NCBI GenBank assembly: GCA_024134725.1
Contig: CP099863.1
Coordinates: 318,001 to 382,000, forward strand
Source: Bacillus sp. 1780r2a1
GTDB lineage: Bacteria > Bacillota > Bacilli > Bacillales > Bacillaceae_H
Reading direction: 5' to 3'
Length of the DNA stretch: 64,000 nt
The position numbers and the translations under genes are program-made. The notes under the pieces are model-generated. The model was given only the letters and a program-made list of their open reading frames with translations. It had not been told where the DNA came from and ran no database searches. Shown here piece after piece: positions 1 through 8,636 of the stretch (positions within the stretch are counted from its first letter, which is position 1; every line of letters starts with the position of its first letter).

Positions 1-242
1 TGGAAATCACCGGAATGGTGAAGAGAAATCAATACTGCATTTATCTAAAAGATAGTGGCACGGGCATCCCAGAAGAGGTTCAAAAGAATATCTTTCATCC
101 GTTTAATACATCGAAGGAAAACGGCACGGGATTAGGTTTGACCATTGTAAAGACAATTCTTCAAAATCACGGTGGAGATATTGAATTAGTGGAAACATCT
201 GAAAAAGGAACAACGTTTATGCTGACGTTGCCAATAAATTAA
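1..242 (+). CDS. Sensor histidine kinase, C-terminal end (partial)
   Basis: The reading frame is open from the first full codon at base 3, so the gene starts outside the window. Only the end of the ATP-binding (HATPase_c) domain is visible. It has the G1 box DSGTGIP, the F-box region around IFHPF, and the G2 box GTGLGLTIV, then the usual GT(T)F.LTLP ending. These are the ATP-lid motifs of histidine kinases, so the protein autophosphorylates a histidine located upstream. Which sensor it is cannot be told from this fragment. A strong terminator follows directly, so it ends its transcription unit. Confidence 0.9.
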   Translation, partial: EITGMVKRNQYCIYLKDSGTGIPEEVQKNIFHPFNTSKENGTGLGLTIVKTILQNHGGDIELVETSEKGTTFMLTLPIN

Positions 243-275
243 AAGACTGCCTGATGTTCAGGCAGTCTTTTAATT
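243..275. terminator. Bidirectional rho-independent terminator
   Basis: AAAGACTGCCTGA and TCAGGCAGTCTTT form a perfect stem around TGT, with A and T tracts on either side. It lies between the convergent kinase and mapB genes and can serve both. Confidence 0.9.
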
Positions 276-1021
276 TATTGTTCGGTTAAAATAACCGGCC
301 CCTCTTTCGTAATTGCAATGGTATGCTCGTACTGCGCAGATAGTTTTCCATCTGTTGTACGCGCTGTCCATCCGTTTTTATCCATTTTGGATTGCCAAGT
401 TCCTACGTTTACCATTGGTTCAATTGTAATAACCATTCCTTCTTTTAAACGAGGTCCTTTCCCAGGTTTGCCATAGTGAAAAATGGTTGGTTCCTCATGC
501 ATTGTGTTACCAATGCCGTGTCCAGTAAAGTCACGAACAACGGAAAAGCCTTCTCCTTCCACATAAGATTGGATAGCATACCCAATATCACCTGTGCGAT
601 TTCCTACCTGTGCTTGCTCTATACCTTTATATAATGCGTTGTACGTTACATCCATCAAGCGCTTTGCTTCATCAGAGATTTCCCCCACCTTATGAGTCCA
701 TGCTGAATCGGCTAAAGCACCATTTAAGTTAACCACCATATCGATAGTCACAATATCTCCATTTTTTAGAGGTTGCTTCGTTGGAAAGCCGTGACAAATC
801 TCATCGTTCAACGATGCACATGTGGCGAACTGGTATCCTTTATATCCCTTTTGCTCTGGCGTAGCACCGTGTTTTTCTAAAAAGCTTTCAACAAATTGAT
901 CAATTTGATGCGTTGTAATACCTGGTTTAATCATTTGTTCAATCTCTTTATGACATTGAGCTAATAACTTACCTGCTTCATGCATTAAGTTGATTTCGCG
1001 TTCACTTTTTAATGAAATCAA
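275..1021 (-). CDS. mapB: Methionine aminopeptidase, type I (MapB/YflG-like)
   Basis: This metalloenzyme removes the N-terminal methionine from nascent proteins in the cytosol. All five expected metal ligands can be placed: Asp in TIDMVV, Asp in GALADSAWT, His in FTGHGIG, Glu in ITIEPM and Glu in YEHTI. I chose the TTG start at 1021 (248 residues) because GGAGGAG lies 5-6 bases upstream and the family homology begins there. The frame stays open to 1228, but that extension is hydrophobic, unlike the family, and lacks a ribosome binding site. The length and single-gene setting fit the second B. subtilis enzyme, MapB, rather than the ribosomal-operon copy; that assignment is inference. Confidence 0.92.
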   Translation of the reverse strand: MISLKSEREINLMHEAGKLLAQCHKEIEQMIKPGITTHQIDQFVESFLEKHGATPEQKGYKGYQFATCASLNDEICHGFPTKQPLKNGDIVTIDMVVNLNGALADSAWTHKVGEISDEAKRLMDVTYNALYKGIEQAQVGNRTGDIGYAIQSYVEGEGFSVVRDFTGHGIGNTMHEEPTIFHYGKPGKGPRLKEGMVITIEPMVNVGTWQSKMDKNGWTARTTDGKLSAQYEHTIAITKEGPVILTEQ

Positions 1022-1250
1022 GTAAACTCCTCCTTTTGAGTGTATATTCTCTATATCTAAAATGGATTTAAAAATCCAAACTAAGTTTAATCCAAATTTT
1101 ATGATAACGCTCCCTAAACTAAAAAAGCAAGAAACCCGCTTGATTTCATGTTTGTAAAAAGACCATTCAGGGGAGAGTAAAAATGAGACTTGCGCTATAG
1201 TTATGATATAGTTAAAAGATAGAATCAATAATTTAGGAGGGTATGCAGCG

Positions 1251-2315
1251 ATGACTCGAGGAAAAACGTTTATCGGTTACGTTGGAACGTATACAAAAGG
1301 TTCAAGTGAAGGAGTTTACACATTTACATTTGATGCAGAGAAAAAGGAATTAAGGGATGTACGAGCAGTAGCTAAAATTGATAACCCTACATATGTGAAT
1401 ATTAGCAAGAACAATGAATACTTATATGCTGTTGTAAAAGAGGGAGATAAAGGAGGCGTAGCTTCTTACAAAATCAATCCTGAAAACGGCGATTTAACAT
1501 TTATTAATAACCAAATGCTTGAAGGACCTTCACCGTGTTATGTGGCAGTTAACGATAACAATGACCAGGTGTTAACTGCTAATTACCATCGAGGAAGTAT
1601 TGAATCATACGTAACTTCTTCTCAAAGCGGAGAAGTGTGGCCAGCTGCTTCAGTTATGCAACATGAAGGAGAAGGCCCGAACAAAGATCGTCAAGAAAAA
1701 CCACACGCTCACTATTCAGATTTTACGCCAGACGGTAAGTACGCTGTAGCGGTGGATCTTGGCACAGATGAAATCATCACGTATGCTGTTGGAAAAGAAG
1801 GGAAATTAACAAAAGCTCAAACGTTTAACACATCACCTGGCGCTGGACCAAGACATTTAACGTTCCATCCAAATGGCAAGTATGCGTATGTGATGACAGA
1901 GCTAAGCAATGAAGTGTTAGTGTTAGAATATAACGCTCAAGATGGGAGCTTTACACAACTACAAGCAATTGCAACTTTACCAGCAGATTTTACTGAAAAT
2001 AGCCAAGGAAGTGCGGTTCATATCTCATCAGATGGCCGTTTCGTCTATGCTGGAAACCGTGGGCATAATACTATTGCAACGTTTGCTGTTAGTAACGACG
2101 GTTATGAACTTACGTTTGTTGAGTGGACGGATACAAAAGGAGACTGGCCACGTGATTTCGTATTAGATCCAACGGAAAAATTTATTGTGGCATCTAATCA
2201 AGAGACTGGAAACTTAGTGTTGTTTGAACGAAATGAAGAAACTGGCAAGTTAACGTTCGTAGACTCAATTGTTGATGTACCATACGCGGTTTGCGTAAAG
2301 TTTTTAAATGTATAA
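1251..2315 (+). CDS. Lactonase-family seven-bladed beta-propeller protein (6-phosphogluconolactonase-like)
   Basis: A 354-residue protein of the YkgB/Pgl lactonase family. Family members hydrolyse 6-phosphogluconolactone or related lactones. The sequence shows repeated propeller blades with the motifs YVGTYT (N-terminus), PHAHYSDFTPDG, GPRHLTFHPNGKYAYV and the blade ending FVYAGNRGHNTIA. There is no signal peptide, so it is cytosolic. The start is set by AGGAGGG about 10 bases before ATG 1251. It stands alone, divergent from mapB and closed by a terminator. Family membership is secure; the true substrate is inferred. Confidence 0.9.
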   Translation: MTRGKTFIGYVGTYTKGSSEGVYTFTFDAEKKELRDVRAVAKIDNPTYVNISKNNEYLYAVVKEGDKGGVASYKINPENGDLTFINNQMLEGPSPCYVAVNDNNDQVLTANYHRGSIESYVTSSQSGEVWPAASVMQHEGEGPNKDRQEKPHAHYSDFTPDGKYAVAVDLGTDEIITYAVGKEGKLTKAQTFNTSPGAGPRHLTFHPNGKYAYVMTELSNEVLVLEYNAQDGSFTQLQAIATLPADFTENSQGSAVHISSDGRFVYAGNRGHNTIATFAVSNDGYELTFVEWTDTKGDWPRDFVLDPTEKFIVASNQETGNLVLFERNEETGKLTFVDSIVDVPYAVCVKFLNV

Positions 2316-2331
2316 ATTAACTTGTTGTTTG

Positions 2332-2365
2332 AAAAACCTATCTGCTTAAGCAGATAGGTTTTTTT
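2332..2365 (+). terminator. Rho-independent terminator
   Basis: ACCTATCTGC and GCAGATAGGT pair around TTAA, followed by a run of seven T, just after the lactonase gene. Confidence 0.9.
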
Positions 2366-2439
2366 GTTTATCAACAGGAAACGTAGAGGATAGTAAAGAA
2401 CATGGAGAGTATAACGTTAGAGAGAGGGTGAAATGATTA

Positions 2440-3441
2440 ATGTTTAACAGCAAATATCCATTAATTCAAGCACCGATGGCAGGAGGAATATCTACACCTA
2501 AGCTGGCTGCTGCTGTTTGCAAAGCTGGAGGAGTGGGCTTTCTTGCCGGAGGTTATAAAACAACATCTGCTTTAAAAGAAGAAATAGAACAGCTGCAAAA
2601 GCAACAACCCGGTGTATTTGGCGTTAATTTATTTGTACCAGAAGAAGAAGGAAACTATGACCTCAAACAGTATGAAGAGCGTATAAAAAGTACGGCAGTT
2701 ACGTTGCAGGAAGAAATAGGTGTTCCAAGATACCATGACGATGAATGGAAGGATAAACTTATGCTCTTAGCAAATCATCCTGTTCCATTAGTTAGTTTTA
2801 CGTTTGGCTGTCCAGAAAAAAATGTTATTCGAACATTGCAGAAGAAAGGAACCGTCGTTATCGTAACGATAACAACACCAAAAGAAGCCAAGCTGGCAGC
2901 TGAAGCAGGGGCGGATGCACTTTGCTTGCAGGGGATTGAAGCGGGTGGCCATCGCGGAAGCTTTAACAATCAAAAAGGCAAAGAAGAAGACTATGGAATT
3001 TTAGAGCTCATAGATCTTGTAAAAAAGCAGTCTAGCTTGCCGCTTATTGCTGCCGGTGGAATTATGGACAAAGATGGTGTAGAGGTAGTATTGAATGCTG
3101 GGGCTAGTGCCGTTCAAATAGGAACAGCTTTTCTTTGTTGTAAGGAAAGTGGGGCGAACTCTACCTATAAGAAAGCATTATTAAATAAAACGTACAAAGA
3201 GACGGCCATTACCCGAGCTTTTACAGGCAGGCGTGCTAGAGGTTTGGCAAATACATTTTTGCTTTCCCATACTGACTCCGCTCCAGCAGCCTATCCGCAC
3301 GTTCACTATATGACCCAGCCGCTTCGGAAAAAGGCTGCTAAGCAAGGGGAGGCAAATTATCTTTCCCTTTGGGCGGGTATTGGTCACAATAAAGTAAAAG
3401 AGTGCTCAGCCCAAGAGATCGTACGGTCCTTAATGATGTAA
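2440..3441 (+). CDS. Nitronate monooxygenase (2-nitropropane dioxygenase family)
   Basis: An FMN-dependent TIM-barrel enzyme that oxidises alkyl nitronates such as propionate 3-nitronate, a detoxification role. The N-terminus YPLIQAPMAGG, the central GIEAGGHRGS with the family's catalytic histidine, the phosphate-binding AAGGI and the later GASAVQIGTAFL are diagnostic. Length 333 is normal for class I enzymes. AGAGGGTG lies 9 bases before the ATG. It is a single-gene unit whose terminator is shared with the opposing gene. It could be an enoyl-ACP reductase II (FabK) relative, but the GGHRGS motif and standalone context favour nitronate monooxygenase. Confidence 0.88.
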   Translation: MFNSKYPLIQAPMAGGISTPKLAAAVCKAGGVGFLAGGYKTTSALKEEIEQLQKQQPGVFGVNLFVPEEEGNYDLKQYEERIKSTAVTLQEEIGVPRYHDDEWKDKLMLLANHPVPLVSFTFGCPEKNVIRTLQKKGTVVIVTITTPKEAKLAAEAGADALCLQGIEAGGHRGSFNNQKGKEEDYGILELIDLVKKQSSLPLIAAGGIMDKDGVEVVLNAGASAVQIGTAFLCCKESGANSTYKKALLNKTYKETAITRAFTGRRARGLANTFLLSHTDSAPAAYPHVHYMTQPLRKKAAKQGEANYLSLWAGIGHNKVKECSAQEIVRSLMM

Positions 3442-3471
3442 AAAACAGAGGCTTAATCAGCCTCTGTTTTT
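3441..3471. terminator. Bidirectional rho-independent terminator
   Basis: ACAGAGGCT and AGCCTCTGT pair around TAATC, flanked by A and T tracts, between convergent genes. The stop codon of the minus-strand gene lies in the downstream edge of the stem. Confidence 0.88.
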
Positions 3472-4135
3472 ACGATTGGACAAAATGCTTATGCTTTTCA
3501 TGATGAAAGTTTCCACCTAAATCTTCTACTTTCTCTTTTGTTTCTTGTAAAATTGCTCTTGCTTCTACTTTCTGTTCATCTGTTAATCCTTGTAATAGAT
3601 GCCCTTCACGTTCTGGGAAAGTGATTCCAAGCTCTTTAAGCTTTTCAATACCTTCTTTTTTCGTAATAGAACCTTCTTTAATTTGATTCATAATCTTTTT
3701 CGCTTGCTCTTTTTGCTCTTCAGTTAAATTAGAAAGCGGGTGTTTATGCATTTTTTTAGGTAGGTTAATACCTTGCTCTTTTAACTTAGTATAGGCTTCT
3801 TCTTTTGTTAAAGAACCATCTTTTACTTGTTCCATAATGTTGTGAAACTGTTCTTTTTGCTCTTTCGTTAAGTTGTGGAAAGGGTGATCTTTTTTCTCGG
3901 GAAATACCACACCGAGCTTTTCTAATTTTGTTTTTGCCTCGTTCATAACTACATCCACTTTTTCTTGCGTTTGGGCATCTAGCTGAACGTCTTCTTTGTA
4001 GTGATTTGTTCGCTGAACGATTGTATTTTCGCCCACATTGTCTTTTGTTGCCGCAAACACAGGTGTGTTTACCGCTGCTACTGCGCCGAGAGTTAAACTG
4101 CTGGCCAACACATAGCCGAGCCACTTCTTGTTCAT
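3470..4135 (-). CDS. Secreted protein with four helical repeats
   Basis: Function not recognised. The product (221 residues from ATG 4135) has a classical signal peptide: MNKKW, a hydrophobic stretch, and an AxA-type site after TPVFA. The mature part has four related units of about 40 residues. Two are clear: LT.EQKEQ...IM.Q.K.GS.TK.E...KLKE.GI..P, occurring twice. One is a degenerate leading unit around VDVVMNEAKTKLEKLGV and one a shortened final unit (LTDEQKVEARAIL). Each predicts two amphipathic helices. The C-terminus is rich in His and Lys. An in-frame GTG at 4144 overlaps the GGAG, so the ATG with 8-base spacing is preferred. It is probably an extracellular or wall-associated protein. 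Confidence 0.8.
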   Translation of the reverse strand: MNKKWLGYVLASSLTLGAVAAVNTPVFAATKDNVGENTIVQRTNHYKEDVQLDAQTQEKVDVVMNEAKTKLEKLGVVFPEKKDHPFHNLTKEQKEQFHNIMEQVKDGSLTKEEAYTKLKEQGINLPKKMHKHPLSNLTEEQKEQAKKIMNQIKEGSITKKEGIEKLKELGITFPEREGHLLQGLTDEQKVEARAILQETKEKVEDLGGNFHHEKHKHFVQS

Positions 4136-4371
4136 TTTTTTCACTCCTTTTTATGTTAAGTTCCCCGATGAAGGAACAACATATGAGAAGTATGTTGTTC
4201 ACATTTGATAATGTAACCAGCAATAGTGAAAAAATGGTGAAAGTAGCAAAAAGATTTAAAAAAGATGAGAGGAGCATATTTCCAAGAGTGAATTTCTTTT
4301 CATTCGTTGCTGAGTATACTATGCTTATTCTTAATTTATTACATGTATAGGCAAGGAGCATAAATAAAAAC

Positions 4372-4893
4372 ATGAATGCGGTAGAGACAATTCTTAAGTT
4401 GCTATTAATCGGCATTATTGCGTATGGATTAATCTTTTTTGTTCAAAAAAATTGGCCTATTTCTCCTTTTGGTCCCAGTTTAAGTGAGTTTAAAGACGCA
4501 ACAGACCTTCATCCCGATGTAGCTGAAAAAAGAGATCAGCTTATCGAAAAAGCAAAAGCACAGGGAATAGATGTTGTCATTACGGATGGCTTTCGCTCAT
4601 TTGAAGAACAAGACGAACTTTATGCCCGTGGCCGAACGACCGAAGGGCAGATTGTCACGTACTCAAAAGGTGGCGAATCTTATCATAACTACGGTTTAGC
4701 GATTGATTTTGCGTTGCGAGTCGATAATGGCGATATTATTTGGGACATGGAGTACGACGGCAATGGTAATGGTAAATCTGACTGGATGGAAGTAGCTGAA
4801 ATTGGTAAAAAACTTGGCTTTGAGTGGGGAGGAGACTGGCAAGGATTTAAGGATTATCCTCATTTTCAATTAAGGCCTGAAGATATAAAATAA
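4372..4893 (+). CDS. M15-family peptidoglycan peptidase (VanY/CwlK-like)
   Basis: A 173-residue zinc peptidase of the D-Ala-D-Ala carboxypeptidase / L-Ala-D-Glu endopeptidase fold, which cuts peptidoglycan stem peptides. One N-terminal membrane segment (roughly residues 5-24, LLLIGIIAYGLIFFV) acts as a signal anchor. The core motifs are TDGFRS, the zinc site SYHNYGLAIDFAL (His and Asp ligands) and the second zinc His in DYPHFQL. B. subtilis CwlK has the same layout, so an L-Ala-D-Glu endopeptidase is the closer match, but specificity is not decided by sequence. The GGAG is about 12 bases from the ATG, which is slightly long. It is monocistronic. Confidence 0.88.
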   Translation: MNAVETILKLLLIGIIAYGLIFFVQKNWPISPFGPSLSEFKDATDLHPDVAEKRDQLIEKAKAQGIDVVITDGFRSFEEQDELYARGRTTEGQIVTYSKGGESYHNYGLAIDFALRVDNGDIIWDMEYDGNGNGKSDWMEVAEIGKKLGFEWGGDWQGFKDYPHFQLRPEDIK

Positions 4894-4924
4894 CGCGCTT
4901 AGAATAAAGCTAAGCGCGCTTCTA
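4893..4924. terminator. Rho-independent terminator-like hairpin
   Basis: CGCGCTTAG and CTAAGCGCG pair around AATAAAG between convergent genes. The following T tract on the plus strand is short (TTCTAT), so termination is less certain than elsewhere. Confidence 0.7.
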
Positions 4925-4937
4925 TATAAAAGAGGGA

Positions 4938-5486
4938 TTAATCGTCCCACTCAACCTTTAATACGTTTCCGTTAATAGCGTCAATATCAACATTGACTTC
5001 ACGGTTATCCTCAGTGTGAATTTCAATCTCATAGCGCAGCTGGTGATCGTCGCGGTCTAACTCTGTTTCAACAATGGTTCCAGCTTGCTCTTTTAGTGCT
5101 ACTTTTGTTGCTTCCTCTAATGAAAATTTAGCTTCTTCAATGCTTATCTCGCCATCACGGTCATCGTCATCATCGCTATCTAAACGTTCTTGATCAAACT
5201 CTACTACTTTTCCAGAGTTAAAATCAACGTCTACATCGTATTCCCACTCACCATTTATAATTTCAAATTCATATTTTTTCGTTCTATCATCTGTATCCAC
5301 GCTCATCTTTGTAATGTTACCACCATTTGTTTGTTCTAGCGCAATTTCTTTTGCTTGCTCTTCTGAAATCGTTGTTGAGTTGGCCGATACGGATTGTAAA
5401 GGCTGTTTATCTGTCATAGCGTAAGCACCAGCGCCTAATCCACCTAAAACTAAAGTTCCCGTTAATAACGTTGCCGCAAGTTTCAT
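4938..5486 (-). CDS. Exported PepSY-domain protein (YkoI/YkoJ-like)
   Basis: This 182-residue exported protein has a signal peptide (MKLAATLLTGTLVLGG, cleavage near AYA) and two PepSY domains, each with the strand-helix pattern ISEEQAKEIAL ... YDVDVDFNSGKVV and FSLEEATKVALKE ... VNVDIDAINGNVL. PepSY domains are thought to bind or inhibit proteases at the cell surface. An acidic DSDDDDDRDGE linker separates the domains. ATG 5486 is preferred over an in-frame TTG at 5492, which is too close to AAGGAGG. It is the last gene of a response regulator-kinase-PepSY-PepSY cluster resembling B. subtilis ykoGHIJ, and may be its regulated target. Confidence 0.85.
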   Translation of the reverse strand: MKLAATLLTGTLVLGGLGAGAYAMTDKQPLQSVSANSTTISEEQAKEIALEQTNGGNITKMSVDTDDRTKKYEFEIINGEWEYDVDVDFNSGKVVEFDQERLDSDDDDDRDGEISIEEAKFSLEEATKVALKEQAGTIVETELDRDDHQLRYEIEIHTEDNREVNVDIDAINGNVLKVEWDD

Positions 5487-5617
5487 AATCAATAACCTCC
5501 TTGTTTTGTTTACATCCTTATCTTATCCAGTGAAGATTAAAGGAAAAGGAGAGAAAGATTAGAATTTGATGAGAAATCGGATAGTTTTTGAGGAAATGCT
5601 CTCATAATTCATAGAAA

Positions 5618-5656
5618 AAAGCTTATCCGTGCTACAAAACTAGCAGGATAAGCCTT
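5618..5656 (-). terminator. Rho-independent terminator (minus strand)
   Basis: On the minus strand GGCTTATCCTGCTA pairs with TAGCACGGATAAGC (one bulge) followed by TTTTTT. It separates the upstream PepSY gene from the last one, so the two may be partly uncoupled. Confidence 0.82.
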
Positions 5657-6348
5657 TAATCATCGTCTGTCTCAAACTGAATTGATACGATTTCACCAGA
5701 ATAGGCATCGATAAGTACAGTTGCTTCTTCACTTGGGCTTTGATCAATTTCTACTTCATATAAAAGCTCATCGTCATCATCTTCTAGCTCCACCGATGAA
5801 ATGGTGCCCTTTACTTTTTCTAGCGCAATTTTTTTGGCTCCTTCTTTGCTGATAAGAGTGGTTAACTGTTCATTTTCCTGAGCAGTAGAGACGTTTGCGA
5901 TTGAACCATCTGAACGATTGACTTTCACAATATGAGTGCCGCCATTATTCTTAATTGTTATATCATAGTGGTCATTGCTTTCTTTTACGTTTTCCACAGT
6001 ACCTTGTACACGTTCCGCTGCTTTCTTTTTTGCTTGCTCCTGAGTGAGCTGTGCACGAGGTTTCTCTTCGTTCGTTGATTCACTGACTTTTGAAAAATCG
6101 ATAATGTCACCAGAAGCTCTATCAACCATGATTTCATACGTATTGTTTTGATTGGTAAGCTGTACGTGAAACTGATTGTCTACTTTTTGTATTCGATCAA
6201 TCTGACCTTCGTATTTTTGCTTAACGAGGCTTTGTACGTCGCTTTCTGATAAAGAAGAAGCACTGGTATTGTTTAAAGCTGTTACCCAGTACCAAATTCC
6301 GATGGCCACAGCAAGCGCGATTAAAACCATAATCAGTGTTCGTTTCAT
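5656..6348 (-). CDS. Membrane-anchored triple PepSY-repeat protein (YkoI/YkoJ-like)
   Basis: A 230-residue protein with an N-terminal anchor (LIMVLIALAVAIGIWYWV) and an extracytoplasmic part of three PepSY-like units: LSESDVQSLV...YEIMVDRASGDII, LTQEQAKKKA...HIVKVNRSDGSIA and ISKEGAKKIAL...EATVLIDAYSGEIV. GGAGGTGATACT precedes the ATG. It follows the sensor kinase in the same direction (64-bp gap), so it is probably in the same operon. A role in modulating kinase sensing or a surface protease is inferred from the domain and the gene order. Confidence 0.84.
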   Translation of the reverse strand: MKRTLIMVLIALAVAIGIWYWVTALNNTSASSLSESDVQSLVKQKYEGQIDRIQKVDNQFHVQLTNQNNTYEIMVDRASGDIIDFSKVSESTNEEKPRAQLTQEQAKKKAAERVQGTVENVKESNDHYDITIKNNGGTHIVKVNRSDGSIANVSTAQENEQLTTLISKEGAKKIALEKVKGTISSVELEDDDDELLYEVEIDQSPSEEATVLIDAYSGEIVSIQFETDDD

Positions 6349-6412
6349 AGTATCACCTCCAGCTGATTATCTCATTGGTTTATGATAATGAAGTTAAAAT
6401 AAGATTAAAATT

Positions 6413-7771
6413 TCATGAGAAATGAATTGGTAAGCGGATTTGTACAGTTGTGCCTTTTTCTTCTTCACTTTCAATCTCAATGGTACCTTGGTGTGCTTTA
6501 ACAATTTTTGATGCAATAGCTAGACCTAGACCAGAACCGCCAGTTTCTCGACTTCTTGCTTTATCAACACGAAAAAAGCGTTCATAAACGTGTGTCAAGT
6601 CCTCTTTTGGAATGCCAATTCCATGATCTATTATGGTAATAAGGCATGTTTTATCTACTGCGTTGACGATTAATTCTACTGACTCTTCACTATATTTAAT
6701 TGCATTATCTAATAAAATATAAAGAAGCTGCTTAAGCTTTTGTTCATCACTACTAACTTGAATCGAATGCATTGAAGGCTTTACATGAATCGTTCGCTGG
6801 AATGCTTGCTGCAGACTACGACCGGTTTCAATACATAGGGTGTTAATATCAGTGGGCTGTATGTGTAATTCCAGCTGGGAGTCATCTTTTGCTAAGACAA
6901 GCATTTGCTCGGTTAAAGCTTTCATCCGAATTGACTCTGAGTGAATAGATTCAACGGCTTCTTCCAGTATATCAGGCCGCTTCATTCCCCAGCGCTTGAG
7001 CATATTGGCATAGCTTTCAATGACTGTAAGCGGTGTTTTTAACTCATGAGAAGCATCGGATACGAACTGCTCCTGCTTTTTATAGTTTTCTTCAAGTAAA
7101 TCCATCATATTGTTAAACGTACTAGCCATTTGATCAAGTTCATCTTTAGAGGATGACTTCGTTGCAATTCGTTTAAAGGTACGTGAGGTTTGAATATCTT
7201 CCATTGTATGAATAAGTGATTGAATTGGCTGTAAAACCACTTTGCTTAAAAAGCGACCACCAATAACGGTTGGAACTAAAATGATAAAAGAAGCGACAAT
7301 TAGAATGATACGTAAAATACTTAAAGACTGCTCAACATCCACTAATCGCTCGGTAAGTTCCAGGCTCACAACATTACCGTTTGTCCAGATAATAGGCATT
7401 GATGCACTTGCATAAATGGCGCCTGATTTCTGTGTAACATCAGTGTGTTCGTTTGTTCGATAGGTTGCGTTTAAACTACGAAGCGATAGCTCATCCTTTA
7501 AAGTTGTTAGTAAGGTTTTGTTATTTTCATCAATAATGCGAATCATCCCGTTTAAAGGAACATAAGCATTGAATAAATTTCGAGGTTCAACAGCGGTTGA
7601 GCCACTTCTGTTAAAGCCTTCTGCAATATCATTAACTTGGCTATCTAAGCGTTCTATGGCATGGTCTGTCATGGTTTTTTTAAAGATAAAATAGATTGAA
7701 CTATTGGTTACAAGAAGCAACAGGATAAGAAGGAGCGTTGTAAATAACGTAATTTTCGTTTTTAGCTTCAT
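6413..7771 (-). CDS. Sensor histidine kinase (YkoH/ArlS-like)
   Basis: A membrane kinase of 452 residues. It has two membrane segments (near residues 10-30 and 152-175) flanking an extracytoplasmic sensor of about 120 residues, then HAMP (SKVVLQPIQSLIHTM), HisKA with the phospho-accepting His in SDASHELKTPLTVIESY, and the ATPase with N box LLYILLDNAIKYSE, G1 DHGIGIP and G2 GGSGLGLAIAS. It starts 5 bases after the response regulator stop, so the two are translated as a pair. The neighbouring PepSY genes suggest it senses an envelope state; the signal itself is unknown. Confidence 0.92.
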   Translation of the reverse strand: MKLKTKITLFTTLLLILLLLVTNSSIYFIFKKTMTDHAIERLDSQVNDIAEGFNRSGSTAVEPRNLFNAYVPLNGMIRIIDENNKTLLTTLKDELSLRSLNATYRTNEHTDVTQKSGAIYASASMPIIWTNGNVVSLELTERLVDVEQSLSILRIILIVASFIILVPTVIGGRFLSKVVLQPIQSLIHTMEDIQTSRTFKRIATKSSSKDELDQMASTFNNMMDLLEENYKKQEQFVSDASHELKTPLTVIESYANMLKRWGMKRPDILEEAVESIHSESIRMKALTEQMLVLAKDDSQLELHIQPTDINTLCIETGRSLQQAFQRTIHVKPSMHSIQVSSDEQKLKQLLYILLDNAIKYSEESVELIVNAVDKTCLITIIDHGIGIPKEDLTHVYERFFRVDKARSRETGGSGLGLAIASKIVKAHQGTIEIESEEEKGTTVQIRLPIHFS

Positions 7772-7776
7772 CTTAT

Positions 7777-8460
7777 TTATTCCTTTAGCATGTAGCCAAC
7801 GCCACGTACCGTATGAAGGTAAGGGTTTGAATAAGGTGCATCAATTTTTTTGCGAAGATAGCGAATATACACATCTATTACGTTTGTATCTCCATAATAA
7901 TCAAATCCCCACACATTTGTCAGAAGTTGCTCTCGACTAAGAACTTGATTTTTATTTTTTAATAAGTAAACAAGTAAATCGTATTCCCTTGGCGTGAGTT
8001 CAATGGTATTTCCTTCTCTTATGACTATCCGTGTTTTTTCGTCAACGGTTAAGTCGCCAATTTGAAGAATTGAACTTTCTTCAACGGTAGTAGACTGATG
8101 ACGAAGCCAGACGCGAATTCGGGCGAGCAATTCTTCAATTTCAAATGGCTTTGTCATATAATCGTTTGCTCCTAAATCAAGTCCGCTAATTTTATCAGGA
8201 AGTGAATCGCGAGCTGTTAGTAAAATAACTGGGATGAACTGGTTGTTTGCTCGTATTCTTCTTAATACTTCAAGCCCACTTAATCCTGGAAGCATGACGT
8301 CAAGGATGAGTAAGTCAAATTGTTGACCTTGAAATAACGACAGCCCGTCTGCACCGGTATGAGCAGTGGCAGTTTCGTATCCTTCATATTCCAGTTCAAG
8401 TTGAATAAGTCTTGCAATTTTCTTTTCATCTTCAACAATTAAAATCTTTCCTTTGCTCAC
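7777..8460 (-). CDS. OmpR-family response regulator (YkoG/ArlR-like)
   Basis: A 227-residue DNA-binding response regulator. The receiver has acidic residues in IVEDEKKIA, the phospho-accepting Asp in LLILDVMLPG, Thr in ILLTARD and Lys in MTKPFEI. The C-terminal winged helix includes LTPREYDLLVYLLKN and the end VRGVGYMLKE. GTG 8460 is chosen because AAGGAGG lies 6 bases upstream. It is the first gene of the regulator-kinase-PepSY operon and probably controls it. Confidence 0.92.
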   Translation of the reverse strand: MSKGKILIVEDEKKIARLIQLELEYEGYETATAHTGADGLSLFQGQQFDLLILDVMLPGLSGLEVLRRIRANNQFIPVILLTARDSLPDKISGLDLGANDYMTKPFEIEELLARIRVWLRHQSTTVEESSILQIGDLTVDEKTRIVIREGNTIELTPREYDLLVYLLKNKNQVLSREQLLTNVWGFDYYGDTNVIDVYIRYLRKKIDAPYSNPYLHTVRGVGYMLKE

Positions 8461-8636
8461 GATAGGCCTCCTTAACAGTAGTATGTAATTGCGTACATTA
8501 TAGCATGAAAAGAAGTGGCAAGCTGTTTTTAATAAAATAGTAATAGATTTTCAAATAAAGGTTGATTTATATCTTTTATTAATGAATAATAATTAATATA
8601 ATTATATATTTATTCATTAATATAGGAGGATTTTTT

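Noticed and set aside
4006-4350. Open frame of 114 codons on the plus strand over the start of the secreted repeat protein
   Set aside because: It is antisense to a gene with a good signal peptide and site, and its translation is basic and low in recognisable structure.
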